Assembly: GCA_002418005.1 (NCBI GenBank)
Contig: DIDF01000093.1
Span: forward strand, 1-64,000
Direction: 5' to 3'
Origin: Lactobacillaceae bacterium UBA5807
GTDB taxonomy: Bacteria; Bacillota; Bacilli; Lactobacillales; Lactobacillaceae
Length of the DNA: 64,000 nucleotides
Position 1 is the first letter of the stretch; each line of letters opens with the position of its first letter. The notes below the pieces were generated by a model, which worked only from the letters and a program-made list of their open reading frames with translations, ran no database searches and was not told the origin of the DNA. The translations under genes were made by a program, and so were the position numbers. This document shows, in pieces, positions 43,554 through 51,932 of this stretch.

Positions 43554-43997
43554 ATGGCTGCAACAATTAGTCAAGCAACAAAGGTTTTAAAAGATAACAA
43601 TTTTAAAATCACCAAACAAAGAAGAGCAATGCTGGATTTTTTGATCGCCACTGGGACTCAACGATATGTTGACGTTACCAGCATCGACAATTTTATGCGC
43701 GAGACTTTTCCAAAAATGAGTCACAATACGATTTATCGAAATATTTCGGAATTTGCTGAATTAGGAATTGTTGAACGCCAAGTTAATGGCAAACATGCCT
43801 CAGTTAAGTTTCAATGTGATTTCAATCATGAACATCATCATCATTTTATTTGCAATAATTGTGGCAAGGTCATTGAGCTAAAAGATTGTCCGATTGGCCC
43901 AGAGGTGACTTCTCAGCTTAAAGGATGCATGGTTACCGGCCACATGGTTCAAATTTATGGTCTTTGCCCAGAGTGCGCAAAGCAACTTAATCAATAA
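43554..43997 (+). CDS. Fur-family transcriptional regulator (PerR/Zur-type)
   Basis: A 147-residue regulator. The winged helix has FKITKQRRAMLDFL and MSHNTIYRNISEFAELGIVE. The dimer domain includes HEHHHHFICNNCGKVIEL and LCPECAK, two CxxC pairs that bind structural zinc. The first metal sensor residues are His-rich (HEHHHH). PerR, Zur and Fur cannot be separated by eye. GTGGGAG precedes the ATG. Loss of the zinc-free S14 paralogue at the left edge is relevant if it is Zur, as Zur usually controls such genes. Confidence 0.88.
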   Translation: MAATISQATKVLKDNNFKITKQRRAMLDFLIATGTQRYVDVTSIDNFMRETFPKMSHNTIYRNISEFAELGIVERQVNGKHASVKFQCDFNHEHHHHFICNNCGKVIELKDCPIGPEVTSQLKGCMVTGHMVQIYGLCPECAKQLNQ

Positions 43998-44075
43998 TTA
44001 ATAAAAAATTTAGAGATTATTGAAACTAATATGCGATAATGGTGGCTACTAAAATAATCGAAAGTAGGGATATTG

Positions 44076-44609
44076 ATGGATAATCGAATTCCACCGTTAA
44101 TAACACCTTTTGCAATTTTATCGATTTCTCTGGCATTGGGCGCAACCAACTTAGTAGTTAATAAAGTTACTTCGACTACTGAGGGAACCCCGACAACTGC
44201 TCAGACAAATAAGCAAAAGGATTTAACTAAATCAATTTATGGCAAGCCATCGCCTAAACCAAATAAGAAAGATAGTTCTTCTGATTCAAGCAAAAATTCG
44301 TCTTCTGATAAGACAAATCAGACCAGTACAAGTAATAAGCCGGCAAACGAGAATAAAACCAATACCACTACTGGCAATGAAATCAAAAGCTCTACCGGCA
44401 CTACAAAATCACAGACCAGTCCTACTCAAAATCAGCAAACCAAGACGACTACAAATGGTACTCAAACTAATAAATCAACTACCAATGAAAATGGTACTGA
44501 CAACACGACTAATGGCAAAACTAATACTACCAACCAAACAACAAATAACGGTCAAACCAATAAGAATGCTACTGCCAATGTGGTTGAAGACCAAGGAGGC
44601 ACTAAGTAA
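44076..44609 (+). CDS. Thr/Asn/Lys-rich low-complexity protein with N-terminal membrane helix
   Basis: A 177-residue protein. Residues 6-30 form one hydrophobic segment (PPLITPFAILSISLALGATNL). The rest, about 140 residues, is strongly biased to Thr, Asn, Ser, Lys and Gln without aromatic residues, as in extracellular linker or stalk regions. There is no LPxTG, so it is probably anchored by the N-terminal helix. ATG is preferred over the TTG just before it. Its stop overlaps the start of the next gene as TAATG, so the two are translated together. Function unknown. Confidence 0.65.
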   Translation: MDNRIPPLITPFAILSISLALGATNLVVNKVTSTTEGTPTTAQTNKQKDLTKSIYGKPSPKPNKKDSSSDSSKNSSSDKTNQTSTSNKPANENKTNTTTGNEIKSSTGTTKSQTSPTQNQQTKTTTNGTQTNKSTTNENGTDNTTNGKTNTTNQTTNNGQTNKNATANVVEDQGGTK

Positions 44610-45433
44610 TGTTTAGTTTCTTGGATATGATCAACCATTATCTTGGTTATTTTAATATCAATAATCGATTAAAGGGCAGGGTGTATTCTGTCTTAGGTGG
44701 GCTGGGAACGGCATACTTGTTTTATATTAGTATTCGGTTTATTATGAATCATTTTTATAAGCAGGGTTTACTGATTCTTTTAGTAGCCTTTATTTTGCTT
44801 TATTTTTTGATATGTAATATTTTTTATTACTTTACGAAAGTTCAGCCTCGGTTTGACATTTCACCTAAACTTGCCGAATGGCTTCACATTAAGGAACATC
44901 AGGAAGTTGAGACTAATTCTAGATTTGGCAATCAAGTAGTAACACCTACGCAAAATGCAAACGGAATCTTTGATCAACAGCACGTGTTACCGGCAAAGGT
45001 TCGAATTACTCCGCAACAACAGCGAAATATTGAACAGATTGTCTTAAGACTTAAGGATCAAGGTATTTTCAAAGAGGATTATAATGGTATGCTTGATCGA
45101 CAAATCTATGAGCTTCTTAAAGCAACTGCTGGAAAGCCAATATACGCAATTGGCCGCGGGGTGGTTTTACCCTACTTTGATATGAAATTGGAGGGTGACC
45201 GCTACGTGGTTTATGGAGGATTAAATGAGGCAGAAGTGTTTCCAATCGGAGTGATCCGTCAAGTAGGCCTACAATCAATTGCCAGTGCATCAAACTTGGA
45301 CGTTGATTTGTTTTTGGCTTCTGTCATGTTAGTTGGTGGTCCATTTAAAGTTAATGGCAGAGCAGGTGTTATCGAACAGAGCCATCCATATTCAATCACC
45401 ACTCAAGTTGCATATAAAAAGAAACAGAATTGA
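44609..45433 (+). CDS. Conserved membrane protein of unknown function
   Basis: A 274-residue protein. Two membrane helices lie near residues 28-48 and 55-75 (GGLGTAYLFYISIRFIM and LLILLVAFILLYFLICNIFYYF), followed by a soluble domain of about 190 residues, which includes GIFDQQHVLPAKVRITPQQQ and VLPYFDMKLEGDRYVVYGGL. The look matches a lactobacillus-type conserved family (possibly DUF6681), not characterised. It is coupled to the low-complexity protein and followed by a strong terminator, so these two form one operon. Confidence 0.7.
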   Translation: MFSFLDMINHYLGYFNINNRLKGRVYSVLGGLGTAYLFYISIRFIMNHFYKQGLLILLVAFILLYFLICNIFYYFTKVQPRFDISPKLAEWLHIKEHQEVETNSRFGNQVVTPTQNANGIFDQQHVLPAKVRITPQQQRNIEQIVLRLKDQGIFKEDYNGMLDRQIYELLKATAGKPIYAIGRGVVLPYFDMKLEGDRYVVYGGLNEAEVFPIGVIRQVGLQSIASASNLDVDLFLASVMLVGGPFKVNGRAGVIEQSHPYSITTQVAYKKKQN

Positions 45434-45453
45434 TTAATAATGAGAAAAGAATG

Positions 45454-45486
45454 AGAGCCTGATTTTAAAATCAGGCTCTTTTTTTG
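45454..45486 (+). terminator. Intrinsic terminator
   Basis: AGAGCCTGATTTT (45454-45466) and AAAATCAGGCTCT (45467-45479) with almost no loop, then a run of T. Confidence 0.85.
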
Positions 45487-45717
45487 TCTCTTATCATATT
45501 TTGATCATGATTTAAATCCTTTTTTTATCAAGTAATCTGAATTATAATTGATTGTTACAAGGAGGTAACAGAAACTTTCTTATAGTTATTTGAAGGATGC
45601 CTTATAAATTTTATGAGAATTGCTTTCATTTTTATGATAATGTTTTCAAAAATTTAGAGCTCAGATAGCAAATCTTTCTGCTACAAAAATTGGGAACGAA
45701 ATTGGAGGGAATTTACA

Positions 45718-46458
45718 ATGTCAATGATTGAATTTCACGATGTCCAAAAATATTATGGCGATTTTCATGCATTAAAGGATATCAATTTGGACATTGAAGC
45801 AGGTGAAACCGTTGTTTTGATTGGGCCTTCTGGTTCAGGTAAATCAACATTGATCAGAACTGTTAACGGCCTGGAAAGAATTCAGAAAGGTAAATTAATT
45901 GTCAATGGTCAGGACCTGGCAAATAAGAATACTGATATGAACCGAATCCGCAAGAATGTTGGGATGGTATTCCAGCATTTTAATCTTTATGCGAACAAAA
46001 CAGTGTTGGAAAACATTATGCTGGCTCCTAGAATTGTCCTTCATCGAAAAGAAGATGAAAACAAAAAGATTGCCTATCAGCTTCTTGATCAAGTTGGCCT
46101 AAGATCTCAGGCAAACAAGTTGCCTGCCGAGCTTTCTGGTGGTCAACAGCAACGGATTGCCATTGCCAGGTCACTAGCAATGAGACCAAAGTGTTTGTTG
46201 TTTGATGAGCCCACCAGTGCATTGGATCCAGAAATGATTGATGATGTTTTGAATGTTATGAAGGAAATTGCTCAAGATTCCAGTATGACAATGTTAGTTG
46301 TTACTCATGAAATGGGATTTGCTCGTGAAGTTGCTAACAGAGTTATCTTTATGGATGATGGCAGAATTCTTGAGGACGATAGCAGTGAGAAATTCTTCGA
46401 TGGGGAGCCTTCCAATGAAAGAGCTCGTCAATTCCTTGGAAAAATTATCACACACTAA
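45718..46458 (+). CDS. glnQ: Amino acid ABC transporter ATP-binding protein (GlnQ-like)
   Basis: A 246-residue ATPase: Walker A GPSGSGKST, Q-loop GMVFQHFNLYANKT, signature LSGGQQQRIAIARSL, Walker B CLLFDEPTSALDPEM and switch THEMGFAREV. These match the polar amino acid uptake family. GGAGGG precedes the ATG. It is first of four genes forming a glutamine-type importer (ATPase, binding protein, two permeases) closed by a terminator at 48695. About 230 bases of AT-rich DNA upstream hold a TATAAT-like -10 near 45543. Confidence 0.9.
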   Translation: MSMIEFHDVQKYYGDFHALKDINLDIEAGETVVLIGPSGSGKSTLIRTVNGLERIQKGKLIVNGQDLANKNTDMNRIRKNVGMVFQHFNLYANKTVLENIMLAPRIVLHRKEDENKKIAYQLLDQVGLRSQANKLPAELSGGQQQRIAIARSLAMRPKCLLFDEPTSALDPEMIDDVLNVMKEIAQDSSMTMLVVTHEMGFAREVANRVIFMDDGRILEDDSSEKFFDGEPSNERARQFLGKIITH

Positions 46459-46481
46459 ACTATTGTTGGGGAGGATTTACC

Positions 46482-47324
46482 ATGAAAAAGTTTCTTTCGA
46501 AATTAGGCATTTTATTTGCCCTCATTTTAATGGTAGTTGGGCTGTCAGCCTGTGCTAAAAGTAGCAGTGGCAGTTCAAAACCCGACGTTTTGGCGGAAGA
46601 TAAGAAATCTGAAACTATTACTTGGGGTGTTAAAGCTGATACCAAACTCTTTGGTTTGATGGATGTTAAAACTAATCGAATTCAAGGATTTGAAATAGAT
46701 TTGGCTAAAGCAATGACAAAGCAAATTCTTGGTCCAAAAGGCAAAGCAAGGTTCATTCAAGTAACTAGTCAAACGCGAATGCCTTTGCTGAGAAATGGCA
46801 ATATTGATGCCATAATGGCAACTATGACTATTACTCCACAAAGAGCTGAGCAGGTTGATTTTAGTCGATCATACTTCGATGCCGGCCAAGCTATTCTAGT
46901 CAAGAATGGCAGCAAAATTAAAAATGTTCACGATTTAAATTATAGTGGTGCCGTTGTTCTTGGTGTTGTTGGATCAAATTCAGTTCAAAATATTAAGAAG
47001 TTTGCTCCTAAAGCGAAAGTTCTTCAACTCACTGATTATTCTCAAGCATTTACAGCTTTGAGATCTGGTCAGGGTCAAGCGTTGACTACTGATAACGGTA
47101 TTCTTTACGGGATGTCTGTTGAAAATCCTAACTACTCGGTTGTTGGTGGGACATTTACCAAAGAACCATATGGGATTGCGGTTGATAAAGGACAAAAACC
47201 ATTTTTAAATGCAATTAATAGTGCACTCACTGAGGTTGAAAAGTCTGGTCAATATAATAAGCTCATCTACAAGTGGTTTGGTAACGTTAAAGGATTTAAT
47301 TTGAAGGGGGCGTACCGTCAATGA
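46482..47324 (+). CDS. glnH: Glutamine-type ABC transporter substrate-binding lipoprotein
   Basis: A 280-residue lipoprotein. Signal peptide with lipobox VGLSAC (Cys near residue 24). The mature part has ETITWGVKADTKLFGLMD, GFEIDLAKAMTKQIL and AIMATMTITPQRAEQVDFSRSYF, typical of family 3 binding proteins for polar amino acids. Glutamine or glutamate is the most probable ligand. GGGGAGG precedes the ATG. Its stop overlaps the first permease gene by 4 bases. Confidence 0.88.
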   Translation: MKKFLSKLGILFALILMVVGLSACAKSSSGSSKPDVLAEDKKSETITWGVKADTKLFGLMDVKTNRIQGFEIDLAKAMTKQILGPKGKARFIQVTSQTRMPLLRNGNIDAIMATMTITPQRAEQVDFSRSYFDAGQAILVKNGSKIKNVHDLNYSGAVVLGVVGSNSVQNIKKFAPKAKVLQLTDYSQAFTALRSGQGQALTTDNGILYGMSVENPNYSVVGGTFTKEPYGIAVDKGQKPFLNAINSALTEVEKSGQYNKLIYKWFGNVKGFNLKGAYRQ

Positions 47325-47959
47325 TCCAAATTTTTCACAGTTATGGGAATCTGCTTCTGACCGGTTTCATCCAAACCTTGTGGTGCAGTATCATCGCACT
47401 TTTCTTTGCGTTAATAATCGGATCAGGATTTGCAATCCTAGAAGTTACACCAATCAAATTTTTGAGAGTAATTGCCAAAGCTTATATTGAACTGTTTCGT
47501 AATATTCCACTTTTGGTTATTACAATGTTCTTTTATGTTGTAATTCCTATGTATATTGCTAAGATTAGCGGCTTTGCTGCTGGGACAATTGGGTTGACTC
47601 TTTACTCATCTGCTTTTATTGCTGAAACCGTTCGATCCGGGATTCAATCCGTTGATCCTGGGCAAATGGAAGGCTCTAGAGCTAATGGCCTTTCTTTTTG
47701 GCAGGCGATGAGATACATTGTTTTACCACAGGCTTTTAGATACGTTATCCCACCTTTGGGCAACCAGTTTATTAACCTAGTTAAGAACTCATCCGTTTTA
47801 GCCTTTGTTGCCGGCTTTGATTTGATGTATCAAGGTAATGTTATTGCTTCTGATTCATTGATGAGTATGAGTTCGTACTTATGTGTTGGTCTTCTTTATT
47901 TGATAATCACATTGCCGCTTAGTTATTACATGCGTTATCTTGAAAAGAAATTAGCCTAG
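47321..47959 (+). CDS. glnP: Amino acid ABC transporter permease
   Basis: A 212-residue permease with about five helices. The EAA loop is seen as ESVDPGQMEGSRANGLSFWQAMRYIVLPQAF, and FRNIPLLVITMFF is the early motif of the His/Glu/Gln permease family. The ATG overlaps the preceding stop (ATGA). Together with the next gene it probably forms a heterodimeric pore. Confidence 0.88.
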   Translation: MIQIFHSYGNLLLTGFIQTLWCSIIALFFALIIGSGFAILEVTPIKFLRVIAKAYIELFRNIPLLVITMFFYVVIPMYIAKISGFAAGTIGLTLYSSAFIAETVRSGIQSVDPGQMEGSRANGLSFWQAMRYIVLPQAFRYVIPPLGNQFINLVKNSSVLAFVAGFDLMYQGNVIASDSLMSMSSYLCVGLLYLIITLPLSYYMRYLEKKLA

Positions 47960-47975
47960 AAAGGGGGAATCTTAA

Positions 47976-48680
47976 ATGTTATCTGTTTTAGGTGCATATT
48001 CATGGGTTAACATTAAGTTCCTCCTATCAGGAGCTGCTGTTACCGTATTTGTTTCAATTGTTTCAATTATTTTGAGTTATATTTTTGGGATTATCTTTGG
48101 AATTATCCGATATGTCCAGATCAAATATCTTTCTGCGATAGTTGGCTTTGTGATCGATATTATTCGAAACTTGCCACTAATCTTGATTATCTTCTTCACG
48201 TATTTTGGACTGCCAAGACTAGGGTTTAAACCTACACCTTTGTGGGCAACAATTGTTGCCATGACAGTCTTTGAATCGATGATGATTGCTGAAATTGTTC
48301 GTGCCGGAATTAATTCGATTCCGGTTGGCCAAATGGAAGGTGCCAGAGCTAACGGCCTTTCATATTGGCAGGCATTAAGGTACATCATTTTACCGCAAGC
48401 TATTAAGAATATGATTCCTGCAATTGTTAGTCAGTTCATTTCACTGGTTAAGGATACTTCATTGGCAACAATTATTGTCCTACCAGACCTGATGAACCAT
48501 GCCCAAATTATTTACGGACAAAACACTAATTACACAATTCCAATGTTTCTTGCTCTGGCGGTTATGTACTTTATTGTTTGTTATTCATTGTCACTACTGT
48601 CTCAGTACCTTGATCATCGACTTGGGACATCCAAGGAAGATAAGCCCGAGGAAGTTGCCCAGACCACTGAGAGCAATTAA
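47976..48680 (+). CDS. Amino acid ABC transporter permease, second subunit
   Basis: A 234-residue permease of the same family: IRNLPLILIIFFTYFGLP and the EAA loop INSIPVGQMEGARANGLSYWQALRYIILPQAIKN. The C-terminal tail is charged and acidic. AAAGGGGG precedes the ATG. It is the last gene of the glutamine-type operon. Confidence 0.88.
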   Translation: MLSVLGAYSWVNIKFLLSGAAVTVFVSIVSIILSYIFGIIFGIIRYVQIKYLSAIVGFVIDIIRNLPLILIIFFTYFGLPRLGFKPTPLWATIVAMTVFESMMIAEIVRAGINSIPVGQMEGARANGLSYWQALRYIILPQAIKNMIPAIVSQFISLVKDTSLATIIVLPDLMNHAQIIYGQNTNYTIPMFLALAVMYFIVCYSLSLLSQYLDHRLGTSKEDKPEEVAQTTESN

Positions 48681-48694
48681 TAATTAGCACATTT

Positions 48695-48740
48695 AAAAGG
48701 CAGTCTTATGTAGCAAACCTACATAAGACCGCCTTTTTAT
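48695..48740 (+). terminator. Intrinsic terminator
   Basis: AAAAGGC-GTCTTATGTAG pairs with CTACATAAGAC-GCCTTTT with one mismatch, loop CAAAC. Confidence 0.88.
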
Positions 48741-48854
48741 AATTGAGAAATTTTTGCCCTTAAAGTTATCGGATAAACTTATGTCAAGGAGTGCACAAAA
48801 GGTTTTTATATTAAGATTGGCTATTCATAACTTAAGATCCTAAATTAGGGCAAT

Positions 48855-48888
48855 AAAAAGCCGTTACTGGTTGAAAGTAACGGCTTTT
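48855..48888 (-). terminator. Intrinsic terminator of the APC permease gene
   Basis: AAAAAGCCGTTACT (48855-48868) and AGTAACGGCTTTT (48876-48888) pair around a 7-base loop; on the minus strand a T run follows. Confidence 0.85.
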
Positions 48889-48907
48889 AAATATTAACTT
48901 TTTAAAT

Positions 48908-50266
48908 CTAAATGTCGTCCTCTTCGTCGTAGTCGATTTTTTCATTGGCATGTCTTTTGGTTTCAAACCAATAAACTGGAAATCCAATCAGGACAAACAA
49001 GAATGATAATAAAACACCACTTAAATCAGATTGAATTTCACTAATTATTACGAACAATGAACCAAATATCGCAACGATTGGAGTAATTGGATAAAGTGGG
49101 GTTGAAAACTCACGTTTAACATCCTTATTGCGCTTTCTAAGAAGGAATACACCAACGAAGGCCATTACATAGAAGCAATATACAGTGAAGATACAAAGCT
49201 CTGAAAGGCGATCAGCATTAAAGAATAGAATCATGATTGCGACAATTAGTAATTCCACCATTGTTGAGAAGATCGGAGTATGAGATTTTGGATGTAAGTA
49301 TGAAAGGATATTACTGAATGGCAACTGTTTTCTTTTCGCCATCGCATACATAATCCGTGGAAAAGTCATGATCTTTCCGTTCATACAACCGACAATGGAA
49401 ATGATAATTCCAATACTCAGAATTTTACCGCCGATGTCGCCAAAGAACTTATTTGCGATGAAAGGAATTGCTGAAGTTCCAAGATGATGCATCTGTTCAG
49501 CGGGAATTGCTCGATAAACTCCAATTGTAACTAAGATATAAATTGCCATAACCATTAAAATTCCTAAGGTAATAGCTTGTGGAAGCAATTTTCTAGGATT
49601 CCTGATTTCACCACCCAGGTTTGCAACTAAGATCCAACCGTCAAAAGCAAATAAAGTAGCTAGAATAGCGACCCCAAAGTTGCCAGCAGTTTGATGAACA
49701 TCAACCAAGCTTTGGCCTAAGGCATTCTGATCGCCAAAAAAGAGGCCCAAAATGATCAAAGCAAGCACTGGAACTAACTTACAAATTGTTGTAACAATAG
49801 CAAATGTAGCGCCATAACGGTTGGAAAATAAATTTAAAATTCCGACCAAGACAACGGTGATGATTGCCAGTGGCACATTCCAAGAAGTTGGAAAATGAAA
49901 GAAATCTGAAAGAAGAATAGCTAAATATGCTCCCAAAGAGGCAATCATTGCTGGGCCATAGATAATAATCTGCATCCATCCGGAAAGAAATCCCCAGATC
50001 TGACCGTAGATTTTTTCCATATATACATACAATCCACCAGTTTGTGGGATTTGTGAAGCAATTTCAGCGATTGTAAGTCCTGCCGTCAAAGTTAAAATAC
50101 CACCGGCAATCCAGGCTAAAATCCCCATTGTAGTGGAACCGGCATCGTCTAAAACTGCAGCTTGACGAACAAAAATACCGGCACCAATAATTGTTCCGAT
50201 AACTAAAGAAAGTGCAGACCAAAGGCCGAGGTCCCGATCCAAATGAACCTTGTTTTCGTTTTTCAT
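48908..50266 (-). CDS. APC-family amino acid permease (SteT/LAT-like)
   Basis: A 452-residue membrane protein with 12 helices. The start LGLWSALSLVIGTIIGAGIFV is the helix 1 motif of the L-amino acid transporter group, and IPQTGGLYVYMEKIYG follows. These features resemble the serine/threonine exchanger SteT. The C-terminus is acidic (DYDEEDDI). It lies 41 bases after hflX on the same strand and has its own terminator. The substrate is an inference. Confidence 0.85.
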   Translation of the reverse strand: MKNENKVHLDRDLGLWSALSLVIGTIIGAGIFVRQAAVLDDAGSTTMGILAWIAGGILTLTAGLTIAEIASQIPQTGGLYVYMEKIYGQIWGFLSGWMQIIIYGPAMIASLGAYLAILLSDFFHFPTSWNVPLAIITVVLVGILNLFSNRYGATFAIVTTICKLVPVLALIILGLFFGDQNALGQSLVDVHQTAGNFGVAILATLFAFDGWILVANLGGEIRNPRKLLPQAITLGILMVMAIYILVTIGVYRAIPAEQMHHLGTSAIPFIANKFFGDIGGKILSIGIIISIVGCMNGKIMTFPRIMYAMAKRKQLPFSNILSYLHPKSHTPIFSTMVELLIVAIMILFFNADRLSELCIFTVYCFYVMAFVGVFLLRKRNKDVKREFSTPLYPITPIVAIFGSLFVIISEIQSDLSGVLLSFLFVLIGFPVYWFETKRHANEKIDYDEEDDI

Positions 50267-50307
50267 TATGTGTTAACCCCCATAGGTAATTGTTGTTTGT
50301 TTATTAT

Positions 50308-51585
50308 TTAATCAGGTTGAACGAAAGACCCAAATCGTTTTTGTTCAGTTTCATTCAGTTCTGCGGTAATTAATGTTCCGTTTGCTTGGTAATCTGTTTT
50401 TAAAACATTGCTGTTTTCGTTAAGATAAGCAACTATTTCACCCTTATCAAATGGAATTAAAAGTGAAACTACTTGATAATTTTTAAATAACTTCTCTTTT
50501 ATAATCTTTGCTAATTCTTCTAAAGATTGATTATCTATCGCAGACATTATCAAATTACCTCCTTCTCTTGTAGGAAAGGAAATATCTATTTTATCGGCTT
50601 TATTTAATGCAGTGACCATTGGCACCTCAGTTACCCCAATTTCGTCCAAAGTTTCTTCGGTGGTTTTCATCATTAAATCTCGGTGTTCATCTGAGTAGTC
50701 GACAACCTGGATTAATAAATCAGCATTGGCTGCTTCAGAAAGAGTTGATTTAAAAGCTTGAACCAGTTGGTGGGGCAGTTGACTGACAAAACCGACAGTA
50801 TCGCTTAGTAAAAATGTCTTTTGATCAGGTAAGGTTAATTTTCGAACTGAAGTGTCCAAAGTTGCAAATAGCATGTTCTTCACCAAAACCTGTTTATCTT
50901 CATCTTCGCCAAAAAGTTTTATTAACCCGTTCATAACAGTTGATTTACCGGCATTAGTATATCCAACCAAAGCAACCGTAGGAATCTGGCTTTTATCGCG
51001 AAGCTTTCTTTTAGTCTCGTCGGCTTTGGATGCCTCTTTTAGCTCATGATTAACGTGGGTGATTCGCTTTTCTAAAGTTCGCCGATTTAATTCGTATTGT
51101 GATTCACCGGCACCACGGTTGGTAAACCCGCCGCCTGCGCTTGTACCGGTTTGTTGATCAAGCCTTTGGCTGGCACTGGTATGCAGCCTAGGAAGCTGAT
51201 ACTTTAGCTTTGCCAGTTCAACTTGGAGATTTGCTTCCTTTGATTGTGCCCGATTAGCAAATATCTCTAAGATAAGCCCAGTACGATCAATTATTTTTGC
51301 ACTGGTTTGTTTTTCAATATTTCTAATCTGGCTGGGCGATAATTCGTCATTAGCAACTACTGTCTTAATTCCGGTTTCTTGAACTATTTCAGAAAGCTCA
51401 TCTATTTTTCCTTTTCCAAAATAAGTAGCCGGATCTGGCTTGTCCAGCTTTTGAACCAATTGCTCAGCTGGCTTCATATTATTTGCTTCTACTAAATTGC
51501 TCAGTTCAGTCATGGAATATTCGAAGTTTCCACCGTGATTTAAACCAATTGTAATCACCGGTAGGCTTTTATCTGAGTTGTCCAT
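50308..51585 (-). CDS. hflX: Ribosome-associated GTPase HflX
   Basis: A 425-residue GTPase. The N-terminal HflX domain includes FGKGKIDELSEIVQETG and ANDELSPSQIRNIEKQT. GTP-binding motifs are GYTNAGKST (G1), the T in TLDTSVRKL (G2), DTVGFVSQLP (G3) and TALNKADK (G4). HflX splits stalled 70S ribosomes during stress. GAGGAG precedes the ATG. A 341-base spacer separates it from the divergent oppA operon. Confidence 0.94.
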   Translation of the reverse strand: MDNSDKSLPVITIGLNHGGNFEYSMTELSNLVEANNMKPAEQLVQKLDKPDPATYFGKGKIDELSEIVQETGIKTVVANDELSPSQIRNIEKQTSAKIIDRTGLILEIFANRAQSKEANLQVELAKLKYQLPRLHTSASQRLDQQTGTSAGGGFTNRGAGESQYELNRRTLEKRITHVNHELKEASKADETKRKLRDKSQIPTVALVGYTNAGKSTVMNGLIKLFGEDEDKQVLVKNMLFATLDTSVRKLTLPDQKTFLLSDTVGFVSQLPHQLVQAFKSTLSEAANADLLIQVVDYSDEHRDLMMKTTEETLDEIGVTEVPMVTALNKADKIDISFPTREGGNLIMSAIDNQSLEELAKIIKEKLFKNYQVVSLLIPFDKGEIVAYLNENSNVLKTDYQANGTLITAELNETEQKRFGSFVQPD

Positions 51586-51926
51586 GTTCTCCTCCTAAAT
51601 ATTTTTGTTCAAGTATAACACACATGTGTCGAAAATTTGTAGACATTATTTGTTTGACTACTCTAAAGGATCAATTTTTGTTAGAAGTTTGCGATTTTAT
51701 TAAAGAATAAGGATTGATTAAAAACTTATTAGTAATAAATAGGAAATTAAGTAAACCGAATTACTTACTATTGTATTGACATTTAACAAATAAAAACACC
51801 TCGCAAACATAAACTTAATTAAATTTGTTTTGCTTAAAGTGTGCAAACGGTTATTGATTTTAATTAAATTTTAATTTAAAATGATAACTAATCTGAAATC
51901 TGAGGATTTCGGTTAAGAAAGGGAGC
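51586..51926. other. AT-rich intergenic region between hflX and oppA
   Basis: The region holds the divergent promoters of hflX and oppA. It includes TTGACA near 51775 and tracts of A and T just before oppA (51856-51883). I see no reading frame, RNA gene or clear operator. TGCAAACGGTTATT near 51842 is only a weak match to a catabolite-repression site. Confidence 0.4.
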
Positions 51927-51932
51927 ATGAAT

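Noticed and set aside
44239..44616. Overlapping frame inside the Thr/Asn-rich gene
   Set aside because: It is a by-product of the repetitive codon composition and has no start signal.
51840..51855. Possible catabolite-repression (cre) site before oppA
   Set aside because: The core CG and left half fit loosely, but the right half mismatches; not enough to call.
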